Shown piece after piece: positions 8,793 through 18,089 of a stretch of 64,000 bases of DNA. The position numbers and the translations under genes were made by a program. The DNA comes from Gammaproteobacteria bacterium. GTDB taxonomy: Bacteria; Pseudomonadota; Gammaproteobacteria; Methylococcales; Methylomonadaceae. How positions within the stretch are numbered: position 1 is the stretch's first letter; the number at the start of each line of letters is the position of its first letter. The notes below the pieces were generated by a model, which saw only the letters and a list, made by a program, of their open reading frames with translations, was not told the DNA's origin and searched no databases. The stretch is taken from contig JAHJSQ010000133.1 of the NCBI GenBank assembly GCA_018830325.1, positions 1 through 64,000 of the forward strand, written 5' to 3'.

Positions 8793-11240
8793 ATGCCGCT
8801 TTCCGAAACCTTATTCATCATCCTGCTGCTGTTGATACTGGCCTTACTGCTTTCCGGCTTGTGTCGCCATTTGCCGCTCCCTTATACCATCCTGTTGGTC
8901 GTAACTGGAGTATCGATCAATTTATTGGCCACGGTCACGCCTTTCGCTCTGATTCCAAGCGGCTTTCATCTCAGCGACGAACTGGTTCTATTCATCTTTC
9001 ATCCGGCGCTCATCTTCTTCTCCGCACTGAGCCTTGATGCACGCACGCTTATCAAGGACTTAATTCCGATTTTAGTCATGGCCATACCGGGTATGCTGAT
9101 CTCTGCGTTGTTGGTCGCGACAGGCCTCAATACTTTCTTTTATCTCGATTTTCTATTGGCCTTCTTGTTCGGCGCGATTATTTCCGCTACAGACCCTGTT
9201 GCGGTTATTGCACTATTCAAGGAGCTGGGCGTTTCGAAACGCCTTACTGTCCTGGTCGAGGGCGAATCGTTATTCAATGACGCGACCGCGATCGTACTTT
9301 TCAATATCGTACTTGGCGCCGTGATTCACGGGGAATCGGCGCTGATGGACGCGCCGACGATGATTTATTATTTCACTGAACACTTCCTGCTCGGTGCGCT
9401 AATAGGCACTTTGATCGGCTTGCTCATCAGCGAACTGATGGTCAGGATGTATCACGGTCAACAAAGTTTCGTCGTAGTCGCATCGATCGTCGCGGCCTAC
9501 TTGAGTTTCATCGTCGCGGAACATAACTTCCATGCCTCGGGCATCATGTCGGTGCTGGCTACCGCACTTTGCATCAAAGGTGTCGCAATGCCTCGGCTTT
9601 CCGGAGAATCGACCCACCATATCGAAGCCGGTTGGGATTCCATCGCGCTGGTTTTGAATTCGTTATTATTTTTATTGATCGGCTTGACCGTCGATATCCT
9701 TGCATTTGCGATACATTGGCAACAATTGATCTGGGTACTCCTGGCGATATTCGCGGCGCGCATGATTAGCGTCTATGGTTTGATACCAATGACTACGAGC
9801 CTATTCAGCTTACCGGCAATCAACCTGAATAGCCGCCATATGATGTGGTGGGGTTGCTCAAAGGGAACCATCGCCATCGCGATGGCGCTTGCGATTCCCG
9901 ATACTGTCGTCGATAAAGGTCTGCTCTTAGAACTGACGCTAGGCATGGTATTGATCAGCTTAGTAATGAGCGGCCCGACGCTCAAACCCCTAATGCGTGC
10001 ACTCAAAATCGATCGCTTGAACGATGACGAATGGCTCGAATTACAAGAAGGCATGGAGCAAATAACCACATCGGTCAACGACTGCCTACACTCGTTTTCG
10101 AGGCTGCATTTGCTCGAGAGCGATATGCAAGATTCGGTGTTGCAATCGCTTAACAGAAAAATCGCACCGACGCATGCGACGCTGACGGAAGCCCAGCAAC
10201 TCAGACAAATTCATTTACATGCACTCAATGTCGAAGAAAGGGAATTACAACGACTCCATGAAATCGGCTTGGTCAATTATTATACTTATTTGAATTTTAA
10301 GGATATTCTCCGCAAAGACAAAGCCAAAAGCATTGACGAGATGATTCGTTTCAATAGAAACCAGGATAACGTGAACCCGTTCTTGCGTTTTGAAATGTCG
10401 ATAATCAAATTTTTAAGCGAATACGAATGGACGCTCAACTGGTTAATTCGCTATCAAAAAATTCGTTTTGCCAACTTAATACGCCACGATCTGGCCGGGG
10501 TTTTGATGGCTCACGAAGCGCTGTTGGCGCTGAAGCAAGTAGAGCCCCATTTTCATAGCGACAAGCTCAATATCATCAGAAAAATTTATCGGCAACGTTT
10601 GGAAAGAAGGCAAGGGCGGCTCAAAAAACTGGGTAAGCAATTCCACGACTTTTATTATCAATTCGAATACCGCCTATTTCAAGAAGTCGCGCTCCGTTAC
10701 TCGTTGAAGCTGATTACAGAAGACTTTGAGCATGGCAAATTGTCCGAAAAGATTTATCGGCGCCTGGAAAAACGCCTGGATGAAGCTTTGAAACAATTAC
10801 CGGACCTAGCGCCGGAGTTGAGCCTTGCCAAACGCGACGATTGGCTGGATAACGTACCGATTTTTAGCGGCTTGCCTCGCGACGTGCTAAAAAAACTCGC
10901 GAAAAACGCACATTACGTCAGCTTTCTTCCAAACGATACGATTTTTAACGAAAACGATCGGGGCGATTCGATCTATATCCTAGTTAACGGCGTAGTCAAC
11001 GTTTTTCAAAATACCGGTCCCAATCAGCGCGTGCATATCGCCGAACTGCGCAAAGGCAGTTTCATCGGCCGGCACGCCCTTTACGAACGTGCCGTAAGAA
11101 CCGCGACGGTCAGGGCAAAAACATACGTCACGCTGCTCCGGCTCACGACCCAAGACATCAAGAACTTATCCAAAGCCCTGCCGGAACTTAATCAACGCCT
11201 ACAAGAAACCAATATCAACCGCTACCCGAACAACACTTAA
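8793..11240 (+). CDS. CPA1 Na+(K+)/H+ antiporter with cyclic-nucleotide-binding-like tail
   Basis: Inner-membrane cation/proton antiporter for sodium or pH homeostasis. The first ~410 residues of 815 form about a dozen hydrophobic segments. NhaP-type signatures are FGAIISATDPVAVIALFKELG and EGESLFNDATAIV, holding the conserved Asp and Asn residues. Residues ~420-690 form a long charged helical cytoplasmic domain. Residues ~700-800 are a cNMP-binding fold (IFSGLPRDVLKKLA, then IYILVNGVVNVF). This layout resembles long NhaP/SOS1-type proteins. Ligand binding by the tail is unproven. High antiporter need would fit a halo- or alkali-tolerant methanotroph. Confidence 0.9.
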   Translation: MPLSETLFIILLLLILALLLSGLCRHLPLPYTILLVVTGVSINLLATVTPFALIPSGFHLSDELVLFIFHPALIFFSALSLDARTLIKDLIPILVMAIPGMLISALLVATGLNTFFYLDFLLAFLFGAIISATDPVAVIALFKELGVSKRLTVLVEGESLFNDATAIVLFNIVLGAVIHGESALMDAPTMIYYFTEHFLLGALIGTLIGLLISELMVRMYHGQQSFVVVASIVAAYLSFIVAEHNFHASGIMSVLATALCIKGVAMPRLSGESTHHIEAGWDSIALVLNSLLFLLIGLTVDILAFAIHWQQLIWVLLAIFAARMISVYGLIPMTTSLFSLPAINLNSRHMMWWGCSKGTIAIAMALAIPDTVVDKGLLLELTLGMVLISLVMSGPTLKPLMRALKIDRLNDDEWLELQEGMEQITTSVNDCLHSFSRLHLLESDMQDSVLQSLNRKIAPTHATLTEAQQLRQIHLHALNVEERELQRLHEIGLVNYYTYLNFKDILRKDKAKSIDEMIRFNRNQDNVNPFLRFEMSIIKFLSEYEWTLNWLIRYQKIRFANLIRHDLAGVLMAHEALLALKQVEPHFHSDKLNIIRKIYRQRLERRQGRLKKLGKQFHDFYYQFEYRLFQEVALRYSLKLITEDFEHGKLSEKIYRRLEKRLDEALKQLPDLAPELSLAKRDDWLDNVPIFSGLPRDVLKKLAKNAHYVSFLPNDTIFNENDRGDSIYILVNGVVNVFQNTGPNQRVHIAELRKGSFIGRHALYERAVRTATVRAKTYVTLLRLTTQDIKNLSKALPELNQRLQETNINRYPNNT

Positions 11241-11391
11241 CCCAAACGAAACCGCTAACCCTTTCTTTCATTTTTCCGCTTAAGTATGCATTCCCACCCT
11301 GGAGCGGTGGGAACGAGAAATCTTGCCCCATGTGACTTCGATACCGTTTATTTTCACTCAACAAGCTTACCGACTCTCCCTCACCTAGCAT

Positions 11392-11473
11392 GTAGCCCGT
11401 ATGCAGCGAAGCGGAATACGGGAACGGCATGGCTTCGAACTTCCCGGATTGCGCTACGCTCCATCCGGGCTAC
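11392..11473 (+). repeat. REP pair R5, copy 1
   Basis: Two facing palindromic units, GTAGCCCGTATGCAGCGAAG and the complement of GTAGCCCGGATGGAGCGTAG, in a BIME-like arrangement. The same pair occurs at 24647-24726 and 55699-55780. Just before it, at 11287-11316, is a separate CCCACCCTGGAGCGGTGGG-type hairpin. Confidence 0.8.
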
Positions 11474-11481
11474 GCTGCTAG

Positions 11482-11544
11482 CCTTTACCCTTTCTTTCAT
11501 CTTTCATCTTTCATCTTTCCCCTTTCATCTTTCCCCTTTTTAAT
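11482..11544. repeat. CTTTCAT-type degenerate tandem repeat
   Basis: Runs of CTTTCATCTTTCATCTTTC and CCCCTTTCATCTTTCCCC form a low-complexity tract that overlaps the 3' end of the membrane GTPase gene and encodes its Lys/Glu/Asp-rich tail. Confidence 0.8.
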
Positions 11545-13023
11545 CTTCTTAACACGCTCAACAGCAATCCGTCCCGCATTAGCCAATTGCTTGCGCAACA
11601 TACCCCATTTCTCCTTATCCTTAGCTGCTATCAGGCATCGTAAATACTGAGCCCGAAGGCTTTCCGGCAACTTATCGGCAATGCCTGTCCAAACCGCTTC
11701 GATGTTGTACACGGAACGCTCTTTTAAACAAACCGGAAGACAATCCTCGAGCGGAATCGTTAATGTCTCGCTAATATATGCCAATGCTTGGCGAATCGAT
11801 TGCTCCTTGGCATTTTGCGGATGACTTACATCATAAGGTGGTTGCCATTCCCGTAGCGGACGCAGCTGATCGATGTGCGAAACAATCAACAATATCGGCG
11901 GCTGCCTTCGCTCTAGGCGTTCGTCGAACCAAGTTCGCATCGCATTCAGGAACTCGGCATCGGCCTCGTGACCCGCCTGGGTTGCCGAACATACCAATAC
12001 AATCAAATCGAATTCGCCGAAAGCCTGCTCGGGATTTTCCTCGAACCAGCGCTCTTGGTCCCCATAGCCCGGGCTGTCGACGATAACGACATCGCCGGTA
12101 CCTTCATGCTGCAAACGGTAAACAGTCAACGCGCCGGTCAACGGCAAAACATCGGTCGGTGCCCTTAATTCGCCGAATAAGGCATTGACCAGACTCGATT
12201 TACCGGTTTTAAGCTGGCCGGCAACCAAAATTCGTAGCGGCCGTTTCTTCATCTCCACGGATCCAAGCTTGGGTTCCGATTCGGCAAAATCTATCTGCGG
12301 CGGAATCGCTTGCCCGCTATACATCGCGATCGCGTAATAACCGATTTTTTTAATCAATGTTTGCAGCAACCAGCGCTCGATCATGCCTTTCGGGTATGCC
12401 GAAGCCTTACCGGCAAAAAATTGACCCAATTCGCGCGGAATTGAAGCAATCGGACTCAATAACAATTTACCGACGCGATAGGCTATGTGTCCGCTTGCCA
12501 AACGATCCTTCCAGCGCCAAAGCTCCAGGCCGTTACCGACCGTCAATAAATGACTGAACGGCACCTTTTCGTCGAGCATTTGCCGCATGTCCCGGCACAC
12601 CTGCTCGGCGATGTAGAGAATGTTTCGCAATGGCACATCGAGTTCGGCCCGCTCGTGTTTCGGCGAATAATGACGCGCCACCTCGACCGTGACGCGTTTG
12701 GCCAGTTCCAGTATGCGCAAACTGTCGGTCAACGGATACTCTTTCGGGTCGATTTGTTCGGCCATTTTATCGAGCTTGGCCCAAATCTCGGTCGCGGCCG
12801 GCGGCCAAGCATCATCGGGTTTTACGACCGGCAATACCAATAGCCCCTGACGTTTGCGCAAACCTCGAATCATCAGCCACGCCAACGCATACACAACACA
12901 AAACCCGGCAACCGCTTCAGTCAAATAAATACTTTGCCAAAGCCAATAAATACCTGCGGCAACGAGCGCCAACCATGGCAAAACCAACAGAAAAGCCGAT
13001 ATCGACAGCAACGCTTTACGCAT
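11497..13023 (-). CDS. Membrane-anchored GTPase (YfjP/dynamin-like), second of a pair
   Basis: 508 residues. Two hydrophobic segments at ~5-53 should anchor it in the inner membrane. A long helical region follows, then a GTPase domain with a P-loop GQLKTGKSS at 269-277, a DSPGYGD G3 motif and a VSHID G4-like motif. The ATG at 13023 follows GGAAGG by six bases; an in-frame TTG at 13029 overlaps the stop of the upstream GTPase gene. The pair is therefore translationally coupled and probably acts together. The last ~15 residues (KKGKDERGKMKDER) are encoded by a degenerate pyrimidine tandem repeat, so the true C-terminus is probably extended by low-complexity DNA. Cellular role unknown. Confidence 0.8.
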   Translation of the reverse strand: MRKALLSISAFLLVLPWLALVAAGIYWLWQSIYLTEAVAGFCVVYALAWLMIRGLRKRQGLLVLPVVKPDDAWPPAATEIWAKLDKMAEQIDPKEYPLTDSLRILELAKRVTVEVARHYSPKHERAELDVPLRNILYIAEQVCRDMRQMLDEKVPFSHLLTVGNGLELWRWKDRLASGHIAYRVGKLLLSPIASIPRELGQFFAGKASAYPKGMIERWLLQTLIKKIGYYAIAMYSGQAIPPQIDFAESEPKLGSVEMKKRPLRILVAGQLKTGKSSLVNALFGELRAPTDVLPLTGALTVYRLQHEGTGDVVIVDSPGYGDQERWFEENPEQAFGEFDLIVLVCSATQAGHEADAEFLNAMRTWFDERLERRQPPILLIVSHIDQLRPLREWQPPYDVSHPQNAKEQSIRQALAYISETLTIPLEDCLPVCLKERSVYNIEAVWTGIADKLPESLRAQYLRCLIAAKDKEKWGMLRKQLANAGRIAVERVKKIKKGKDERGKMKDER

Positions 13024-13025
13024 AA

Positions 13026-14243
13026 TCAACCTTCCCGTTTCATTGTTTCACGCAATATTTCACGGCCGCGCGCGAATTCGGTCTTGAATACTTCGCGTAA
13101 GGATTCCGGGGTCAGCGCTTTGCCCCGTTTGGTTTGCGCGAAATAAAAACACAACGTCTGACCGAGAGCATAGGTCACCGCCGCGGTATAAAGACCCGAA
13201 ACGCCTAGCGCGACGGTTTGCCCATAAACGGGAATCAATTTCAAAAGCTCGCGTCCGCCCATGCCGGCCATGACGCCAATGCCGATCGCACTGCCGATTT
13301 CGCTGAGACTTTGTTTACTCAACTCCAGCCCATAAACATTGGCGATACTATGAAACAATTTCGCCTGAATCGCGATCACGGTCGCAATACTCGCGGCCGG
13401 CACCGGAATGGCGGCGGCGATACCGGCCGACAGCGAATAACTGACGATATGCGGATGCGCCGCGTGCCGGTATACATCGCTGATCATGCCGATTTCTTGA
13501 TGCTGCTCGAGCATGTCGCGCAAACCGAGCGGCAAGGCTTCTTCTAAAGCCAGCCATAAAGCCTCGGCACCGTAATCAATAGGCTCGAAACCGTCTTCCG
13601 GTAAGGTGAAATCGATCGGAACGAACACGGCATCGATACCGGCAAACGTGTCGCGTTGTTTCAGTAACGAAGTGCGCAAATCGGGCGGTATCGAACCGGC
13701 AATTTTGCCGTCGCTAAACGGGTAAGGGTGAATATGCGGCATCGCGGGATTCGGATAACCTTCATGAAGCGAAGTTTGTGCCACAATGATAGGCCAGCGA
13801 GGATGCGCCTGATGAATTTGTTTGACCGCGCTGACAACGCTTTGCTGTTGGTGATCCATTGCCTTGACCACGACGATCAGTAAATGAGCCTGACTTGCGC
13901 TCCAATGCATATCCTCGGTAGGATCGTAACCGACCTCCGACAAGCCGCGCGTGTCGAGAAATCGAACAAACGCGGTTTCCGGATCGGGAAAATCATAAAG
14001 CATGGCAGTGCGCGTACAAGGCCGAAAGCCGTTACCGATTTCGGCAGAAGTCGAGCCGGTCAGCACTCGAATTATCGAGCTTTTGCCGCTTTGCGTCTTG
14101 CCTAGCAACCAAATCACCGGCGGCGGCAAACGCTGCCGAATCTCTTGAAGCTTTTCTTGCAGCAAGGCATCAGGAATCTGCGGATCGAAGATTTGTTCGA
14201 TCCAGTTTTTCCAATTGGCAAAAGGATTAGACAATCCAGGCAT
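13026..14243 (-). CDS. GTPase with C-terminal DUF697-like membrane region, first of a pair
   Basis: 405 residues. The GTPase domain has the P-loop GKTQSGKSS at 48-55 and a DTRG G3 motif. The C-terminal third (from about 270) has glycine-rich hydrophobic helices (IPVPAASIATVIAIQAK, GIGVMAGMGGRELLKLIPV) like the DUF697 region of YcjF-type proteins, suggesting membrane association. The ATG at 14243 sits five bases after GAGG. The stop codon lies just ahead of the start of the second GTPase gene, so one mRNA is expected. Function unknown; related two-gene units are often annotated only as 50S-binding or Era-like GTPases. Confidence 0.8.
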   Translation of the reverse strand: MPGLSNPFANWKNWIEQIFDPQIPDALLQEKLQEIRQRLPPPVIWLLGKTQSGKSSIIRVLTGSTSAEIGNGFRPCTRTAMLYDFPDPETAFVRFLDTRGLSEVGYDPTEDMHWSASQAHLLIVVVKAMDHQQQSVVSAVKQIHQAHPRWPIIVAQTSLHEGYPNPAMPHIHPYPFSDGKIAGSIPPDLRTSLLKQRDTFAGIDAVFVPIDFTLPEDGFEPIDYGAEALWLALEEALPLGLRDMLEQHQEIGMISDVYRHAAHPHIVSYSLSAGIAAAIPVPAASIATVIAIQAKLFHSIANVYGLELSKQSLSEIGSAIGIGVMAGMGGRELLKLIPVYGQTVALGVSGLYTAAVTYALGQTLCFYFAQTKRGKALTPESLREVFKTEFARGREILRETMKREG

Positions 14244-14317
14244 CACAACCTCGTCATCGGTGGCGGTCTACCTAGATTAGTGGATTTTTTGGATAATTGG
14301 CAAACCCTAATTAACCG

Positions 14318-14486
14318 TAACGTTCATGAAGGCCTAGCAATCGCCCCGGCAAATGAAAGTTCTCTGGTAAGGAGGGTACGGTCACTCGCCCGACAGGACG
14401 CCGTGAATACGTCCCTGTAGGCTCGACGGCGGCTGTCCTTGCCGCCGACGCCTGTCGGTCGAGCAACCGCGCCCTCTCTGGAACCT
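14318..14486 (+). repeat. Repeat family R1, copy B
   Basis: Core at 14374-14474 with the same GGGT(G/A)CGGTCACTCGCC terminus and its inverted partner ending GAGCAACCGCGCCC. The left flank CGTTCATGAAGGCCTAGCAA is shared with copy A. It lacks the ~45 bp internal segment found in copies C, E and F and occupies the gap between the GTPase pair and the aldose dehydrogenase gene. Confidence 0.85.
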
Positions 14487-14533
14487 ACATTGTTTTTTCA
14501 CTTGGATTCAAGTTATAAGTGCAATCCAACTAT

Positions 14534-15691
14534 TCATGCGGCTTTGTCATCGGACAAATCCGATTCCGGCTCGACCGGACGAATTTGAACTAATGAACCA
14601 TCATCGGTTGAAAAATATAACAATTCGTCAGGACCTTGCCTAACAGCGCGGACTCGTTTATTTAAGGCGCTTAATAAACGTTCTTCCTTGATCACGTCAT
14701 GGTTGTCGACAACCAGCCGATTTAGATGGGTCAGCACCAACGATCCGGAAAACAAGCTTCCTTGCCAATGTGGAATTTTTTTACCGCTATAAAAGCTAAG
14801 CCCGCTCGGTGCGATCGATGGCACCCAATAATGAATCGGCGATTTCATGCCTTTTTTTTCAACGCCCTCGCCGATTGTAGGCCCCCAATATTCGCGCCCA
14901 TGGCTTACGACCGGCCAACCGTAATTCCGGCCCTTTTTGATAAGATTGATTTCATCGCCGCCGCGCGGGCCATGCTCTTGCGCCCATATTTCTCCGGTCC
15001 GCGGATGTATCGTCAAACCTTGGACATTACGATGACCGTAAGTCCATATTTCAGGTTTGGCGCCCGGCTCTGTAAGAAAGGGATTGTCGTCCGGAACGCT
15101 ACCGTCCTGCTTCAGACGTAATATTTTTCCGTAATGAGAAGCCAAATTTTGAGCTTGATCCCTTTCGCCGCGATCGCCGACACTCAAGTATAAATTGCCG
15201 GCTCGGCTCATCACGACACGGGAACCGAAGTGATGATCGCTATTGTTCGGAGGCTCCGCGCTAAACAGAACGGTCAGATTCAGCAAGGTATCGGTATCGA
15301 GTTCCGCGCGAGCCAGTCGAATGGTCATACCCTCGCCGACATCGGCTGAATACGTCAAATAAACAAGCCGGTTCTCGGAAAACCGGGGATGCAAATAGAC
15401 GTCAAGCAAGCCGCCTTGGTTGCGCGCGGCAACGCCAGGAACACCGCTCACATCGGAGGTATTCATTGTTTTGGGATCGAATATCCTTAATCGTCCTTTC
15501 CTTTCGGTAAAAATGATTTTACCGTCGGGCAAAAAATCGAAACTCCAAATGGAATCCTTGCCTTGATATATCGCAACGGCCTCCAATTCGACATCATCGG
15601 ACTGAAATAAATAAGGTTCCTTGGCGATAGTATCCGAAATGGGTTTACAGGATACCAGTAAAAAACCTAATGCGATTATCCAACATTTCAT
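14534..15691 (-). CDS. PQQ-dependent aldose sugar dehydrogenase, lipoprotein
   Basis: Predicted periplasmic oxidation of aldoses to lactones with pyrroloquinoline quinone, like E. coli YliI/Asd. The 385-residue product starts MKCWIIALGFLLVSC, a lipoprotein leader with the lipobox Cys at 15. Family signatures in the six-bladed propeller are SDHHFGSRVV (active-site His region), GHRNVQGL, WAQEHGPRGGDEINLI and YGWPVVSHG. The ATG at 15691 was chosen over an upstream one (15727) because it gives the lipoprotein leader and follows GAGG. PQQ is abundant in methanotrophs because methanol dehydrogenases need it. The true substrate is unknown. Confidence 0.88.
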   Translation of the reverse strand: MKCWIIALGFLLVSCKPISDTIAKEPYLFQSDDVELEAVAIYQGKDSIWSFDFLPDGKIIFTERKGRLRIFDPKTMNTSDVSGVPGVAARNQGGLLDVYLHPRFSENRLVYLTYSADVGEGMTIRLARAELDTDTLLNLTVLFSAEPPNNSDHHFGSRVVMSRAGNLYLSVGDRGERDQAQNLASHYGKILRLKQDGSVPDDNPFLTEPGAKPEIWTYGHRNVQGLTIHPRTGEIWAQEHGPRGGDEINLIKKGRNYGWPVVSHGREYWGPTIGEGVEKKGMKSPIHYWVPSIAPSGLSFYSGKKIPHWQGSLFSGSLVLTHLNRLVVDNHDVIKEERLLSALNKRVRAVRQGPDELLYFSTDDGSLVQIRPVEPESDLSDDKAA

Positions 15692-15820
15692 CGACGACGC
15701 CTCATTATAAACTTCGACCCGCAACATTCTTGAATTTCAGACTTGCTCTCGACTGCCGGCCCTGTTCCTTAGCCTAGGATTTGATCATGAATAACTTCTC
15801 TATTTTTAATGTAGGGTAAG

Positions 15821-15974
15821 CTAGTACTCAGTCATTTTTACAATGTTGGGTAAAAATCGTTTAGCTCAGCGTAAATCCGCTCATCCTTCGACGGGGCTCT
15901 CCTGAGCGTAGCCGAAGGGGCTCGGAACAAACGGATTTACTTTTACCCGTCAAGACAAGATTGACTGAGTACTC
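15821..15974. repeat. Repeat family R3, copy 1 (MITE-like)
   Basis: 154 bp with inverted termini CTAGTACTCAGTCATTTTTA and the complement of GACTGAGTACTCG. A nested inverted pair (CAAATCCG-like arms) encloses the CCTTCGAC...CGAAGG hairpin. The copy at 24790-24942 is over 90% alike by eye. It fills most of the 15692-16027 gap. Confidence 0.85.
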
Positions 15975-16027
15975 GTTCGGTTGCACGACAAAACTCATGA
16001 CTCCAGGAAGTTATTTATCCTGAAATC

Positions 16028-16546
16028 TTAAGCGTCAATTTCGCAAACCGGCTTTGCGGTCATTTTATGTTTCGAGCTAACCAAAACGGAATTCTTTAGA
16101 AAGTTCCGTCCTACCAATACGGGATAAGTCATTCTACTGCGGTCGGCCAGCGTAAACAGATTTTTTTCATAATGCTCTCCGACGCACAAGCCTATTTCGA
16201 CGACATAGCGCTCTTGTCTGCCGCTAGCTTGTTTGATACCGATCTTTTCAACCAAAGGCAGCGTCATCGGGTATTGATTACCGTTACGATCATCGAATAT
16301 AAAACTCACCATCGGTTGCTCGTCCGATTCAATCAACTTGATCTCTTGAGCGTTCAACGAACTTCTCGACGCACCGGTATCGAGGCGCGCCTTAATTTCA
16401 ATGTCGCCTGGTATCAACGCCACTTCCTCAACATGACCGTAAACGGTATAGTTATTCATATTTGCGGCTAGAACCGATGCTTTTTGTTCGGCAATAGCTG
16501 TAGTCATGGACATCATAAAAGCAAGGGCGAAAGGGTAAATACGCAT
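16028..16546 (-). CDS. Exported retropepsin-like (RimB-type) protease homologue
   Basis: 172 residues with a signal peptide (MRIYPFALAF to about residue 19). The body belongs to the family named putative ATP-dependent zinc protease: the motif IKARLDTGASRSSLNA carries an aspartic-protease-like DTGA, and VLVGRNFL near the end is also characteristic. The family is now regarded as retropepsin-like. A periplasmic place is implied by the leader. GAGGAG lies about 12 bases before the ATG. Substrate unknown; it is not next to a rimK-type ligase here. Confidence 0.82.
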   Translation of the reverse strand: MRIYPFALAFMMSMTTAIAEQKASVLAANMNNYTVYGHVEEVALIPGDIEIKARLDTGASRSSLNAQEIKLIESDEQPMVSFIFDDRNGNQYPMTLPLVEKIGIKQASGRQERYVVEIGLCVGEHYEKNLFTLADRSRMTYPVLVGRNFLKNSVLVSSKHKMTAKPVCEIDA

Positions 16547-16638
16547 AAACGATTAAATTCTCCTCAAATGAAGTTTCATTTATTTTAAAAACTCATACTT
16601 CGATTGATAACCAAAAAGACATAATGAGTGCTTTGAAG

Positions 16639-16712
16639 GTAACTATTTAATCCCCCGGCAATTATCGTTCCCACGTTCTACGTTGGAAAGATAGGCGGGT
16701 GCGAATAGTTAC
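16639..16712. repeat. Repeat family R6, short copy
   Basis: Inverted ends GTAACTATT/AATAGTTAC, followed internally by CCCCCGGCAATTATCGTTCC and a CCCACG hairpin arm. The longer copy at 21898-22043 shares the same end and inner sequence. Confidence 0.7.
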
Positions 16713-16746
16713 CTTCGAAGTACATTAACTGCCCAGTAAAACTAAC

Positions 16747-16840
16747 AAAATTCGTAAGGCATTGCAAAAAGCAACCATTATTAAAACCAAATCCACGAGT
16801 TAATTAATCGGCCCTGCATTAAAATAAGTAGGAAATTTGC
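16747..16840 (+). repeat. ~94 bp direct repeat, left copy
   Basis: AAAATTCGTAAGGCATTGCA through GGAAATTTGC recurs in the same orientation at 17022-17115 with about 85% identity by eye. The two copies exactly flank the R7 element. Confidence 0.85.
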
Positions 16841-16845
16841 CTCAC

Positions 16846-17020
16846 GCTCTTTCCCAAGCTCCAGCTTGGAAAAGACACCCCGGAAGCTCCAGCTTCCTGA
16901 GACCGAAACAACCTCCGCACACTCTCAATCAACCCCGACTCACTCGTTCAATCTTTCTTGATTGTCGGGAAGCTAGAGCTTCCTGAACAGGTCACCCAAG
17001 CTGGAGCTTGGGTAACAGCA
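16846..17020. repeat. Repeat family R7, copy 1
   Basis: 175 bp made of hairpins TTCCCAAGCTCCAGCTTGG, GGAAGCTCCAGCTTCC, GGAAGCTAGAGCTTCC and ACCCAAGCTGGAGCTTGGGT around a conserved middle (CTCGTTCAATCTTTCTTG). Another copy is at 41524-41746. With R6 and the direct repeats it accounts for the 16547-17165 gap. Confidence 0.8.
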
Positions 17021-17021
17021 T

Positions 17022-17115
17022 AAAATTCGTAAGGCATTGCAAAAAGCAACCATTATTAATACCAAAGCCACGAGTTAATTAATTAACACTGCATTATAAC
17101 AAGTTGGAACTTTGC
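17022..17115 (+). repeat. ~94 bp direct repeat, right copy
   Basis: Right-hand partner of 16747-16840, beginning one base after the R7 element ends. No reading frame is shared between the two copies. Confidence 0.85.
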
Positions 17116-17165
17116 ATCCACCCTTTGAAAAGAGGAGTACTGAATATTTACCGAGATTGTGATGC

Positions 17166-17927
17166 TTATTTGGCCTTAAGAAAATCCTCGATACACAATA
17201 GCTCAATACCCTTGTACACGGCCTCTTGTCTATCCTGTGCCGTGTTATAGCCCCAATCGGCCAATTGCAACTTTAGCGACTGAAGTTTTGGATTAGTCAT
17301 CACAGTCAACAACGCCGGCAAACGATCCTCGACAAAATAAATTTGCTGATTCGGATGGCCTTCCAAAATCTCAATTAACGTATCGGCTTTGCTTCTATTT
17401 CTTTCGAGGCCGAATATGTTTTCGCCGGATAGTTCAATCTCATTAGCGCTCAAAATTTTCTTGACGAAACGCTCCTGCTTCGTCGTCACCACATACCAAG
17501 TAGCCTGCTTATTCAGTTGCTTAAGCTTATCGGCAATGCTTGGAAACACTGGATTCACTCCGATCCAACCCGAAAAATCAGCCGCAATCCAGTTATCGCG
17601 CGTTTCACCGAATAGTTTCTTCAGAAAATCGACATCGACATTTAATTCATCGAGCAACTTCTGTTTATTCCGCTCGAATCCGGTTAAAACCGCTCGGTCG
17701 TCGTCGTCTCCCCGATCGATCAAACGCATCGCCAAAATCGCTTCGTAGCCGGTTTCAATCGCGGGTCGAATTCGCCGGAAACGATCGATCAATTGCTCCG
17801 AAAGCCGGTCTTCGGTCATATCCGGCCAAAGCTTCCCGGCGGCCTTCCAACCAGTTATCGCGGTTTCGACGGCGCTATCGCAAATAACGCCGTCGAAATC
17901 CAAAGCATATATCATCGATTGTGTCAT
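17166..17927 (-). CDS. HAD-superfamily hydrolase
   Basis: Predicted phosphatase or related phosphotransferase; substrate unknown. The 253-residue protein opens with the HAD motif I DFDGVICDS (residues ~9-17, nucleophile DxD). Motif II is probably the Thr region in WYVVTTKQERF, motif III Lys follows in FVKKIL, and motif IV is FVEDRLPAL. The insert between motifs I and II is long and helical, as in C1-cap enzymes. The gene stands alone, between repeat DNA on one side and the mtkB 3' region on the other. Confidence 0.82.
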   Translation of the reverse strand: MTQSMIYALDFDGVICDSAVETAITGWKAAGKLWPDMTEDRLSEQLIDRFRRIRPAIETGYEAILAMRLIDRGDDDDRAVLTGFERNKQKLLDELNVDVDFLKKLFGETRDNWIAADFSGWIGVNPVFPSIADKLKQLNKQATWYVVTTKQERFVKKILSANEIELSGENIFGLERNRSKADTLIEILEGHPNQQIYFVEDRLPALLTVMTNPKLQSLKLQLADWGYNTAQDRQEAVYKGIELLCIEDFLKAK

Positions 17928-18089
17928 GACGCGTGATTAATCCTTCGTAAAAAACAAAACCACAGGGAATCCACTAAGACTCCGCTGTGGCATTATGAGT
18001 TATGAGCGGCAGCTTGCCGATAAGCAATTATCGATGACGAAACGGCCTGACTTCGAAAAATGCTGACTGACATCGAACAGAAACGGCTT

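Noticed and set aside
16846-17115. CRISPR array, because of repeated short palindromes and direct repeats.
   Set aside because: Repeats are not regularly spaced, spacers are not unique and no cas gene is near.
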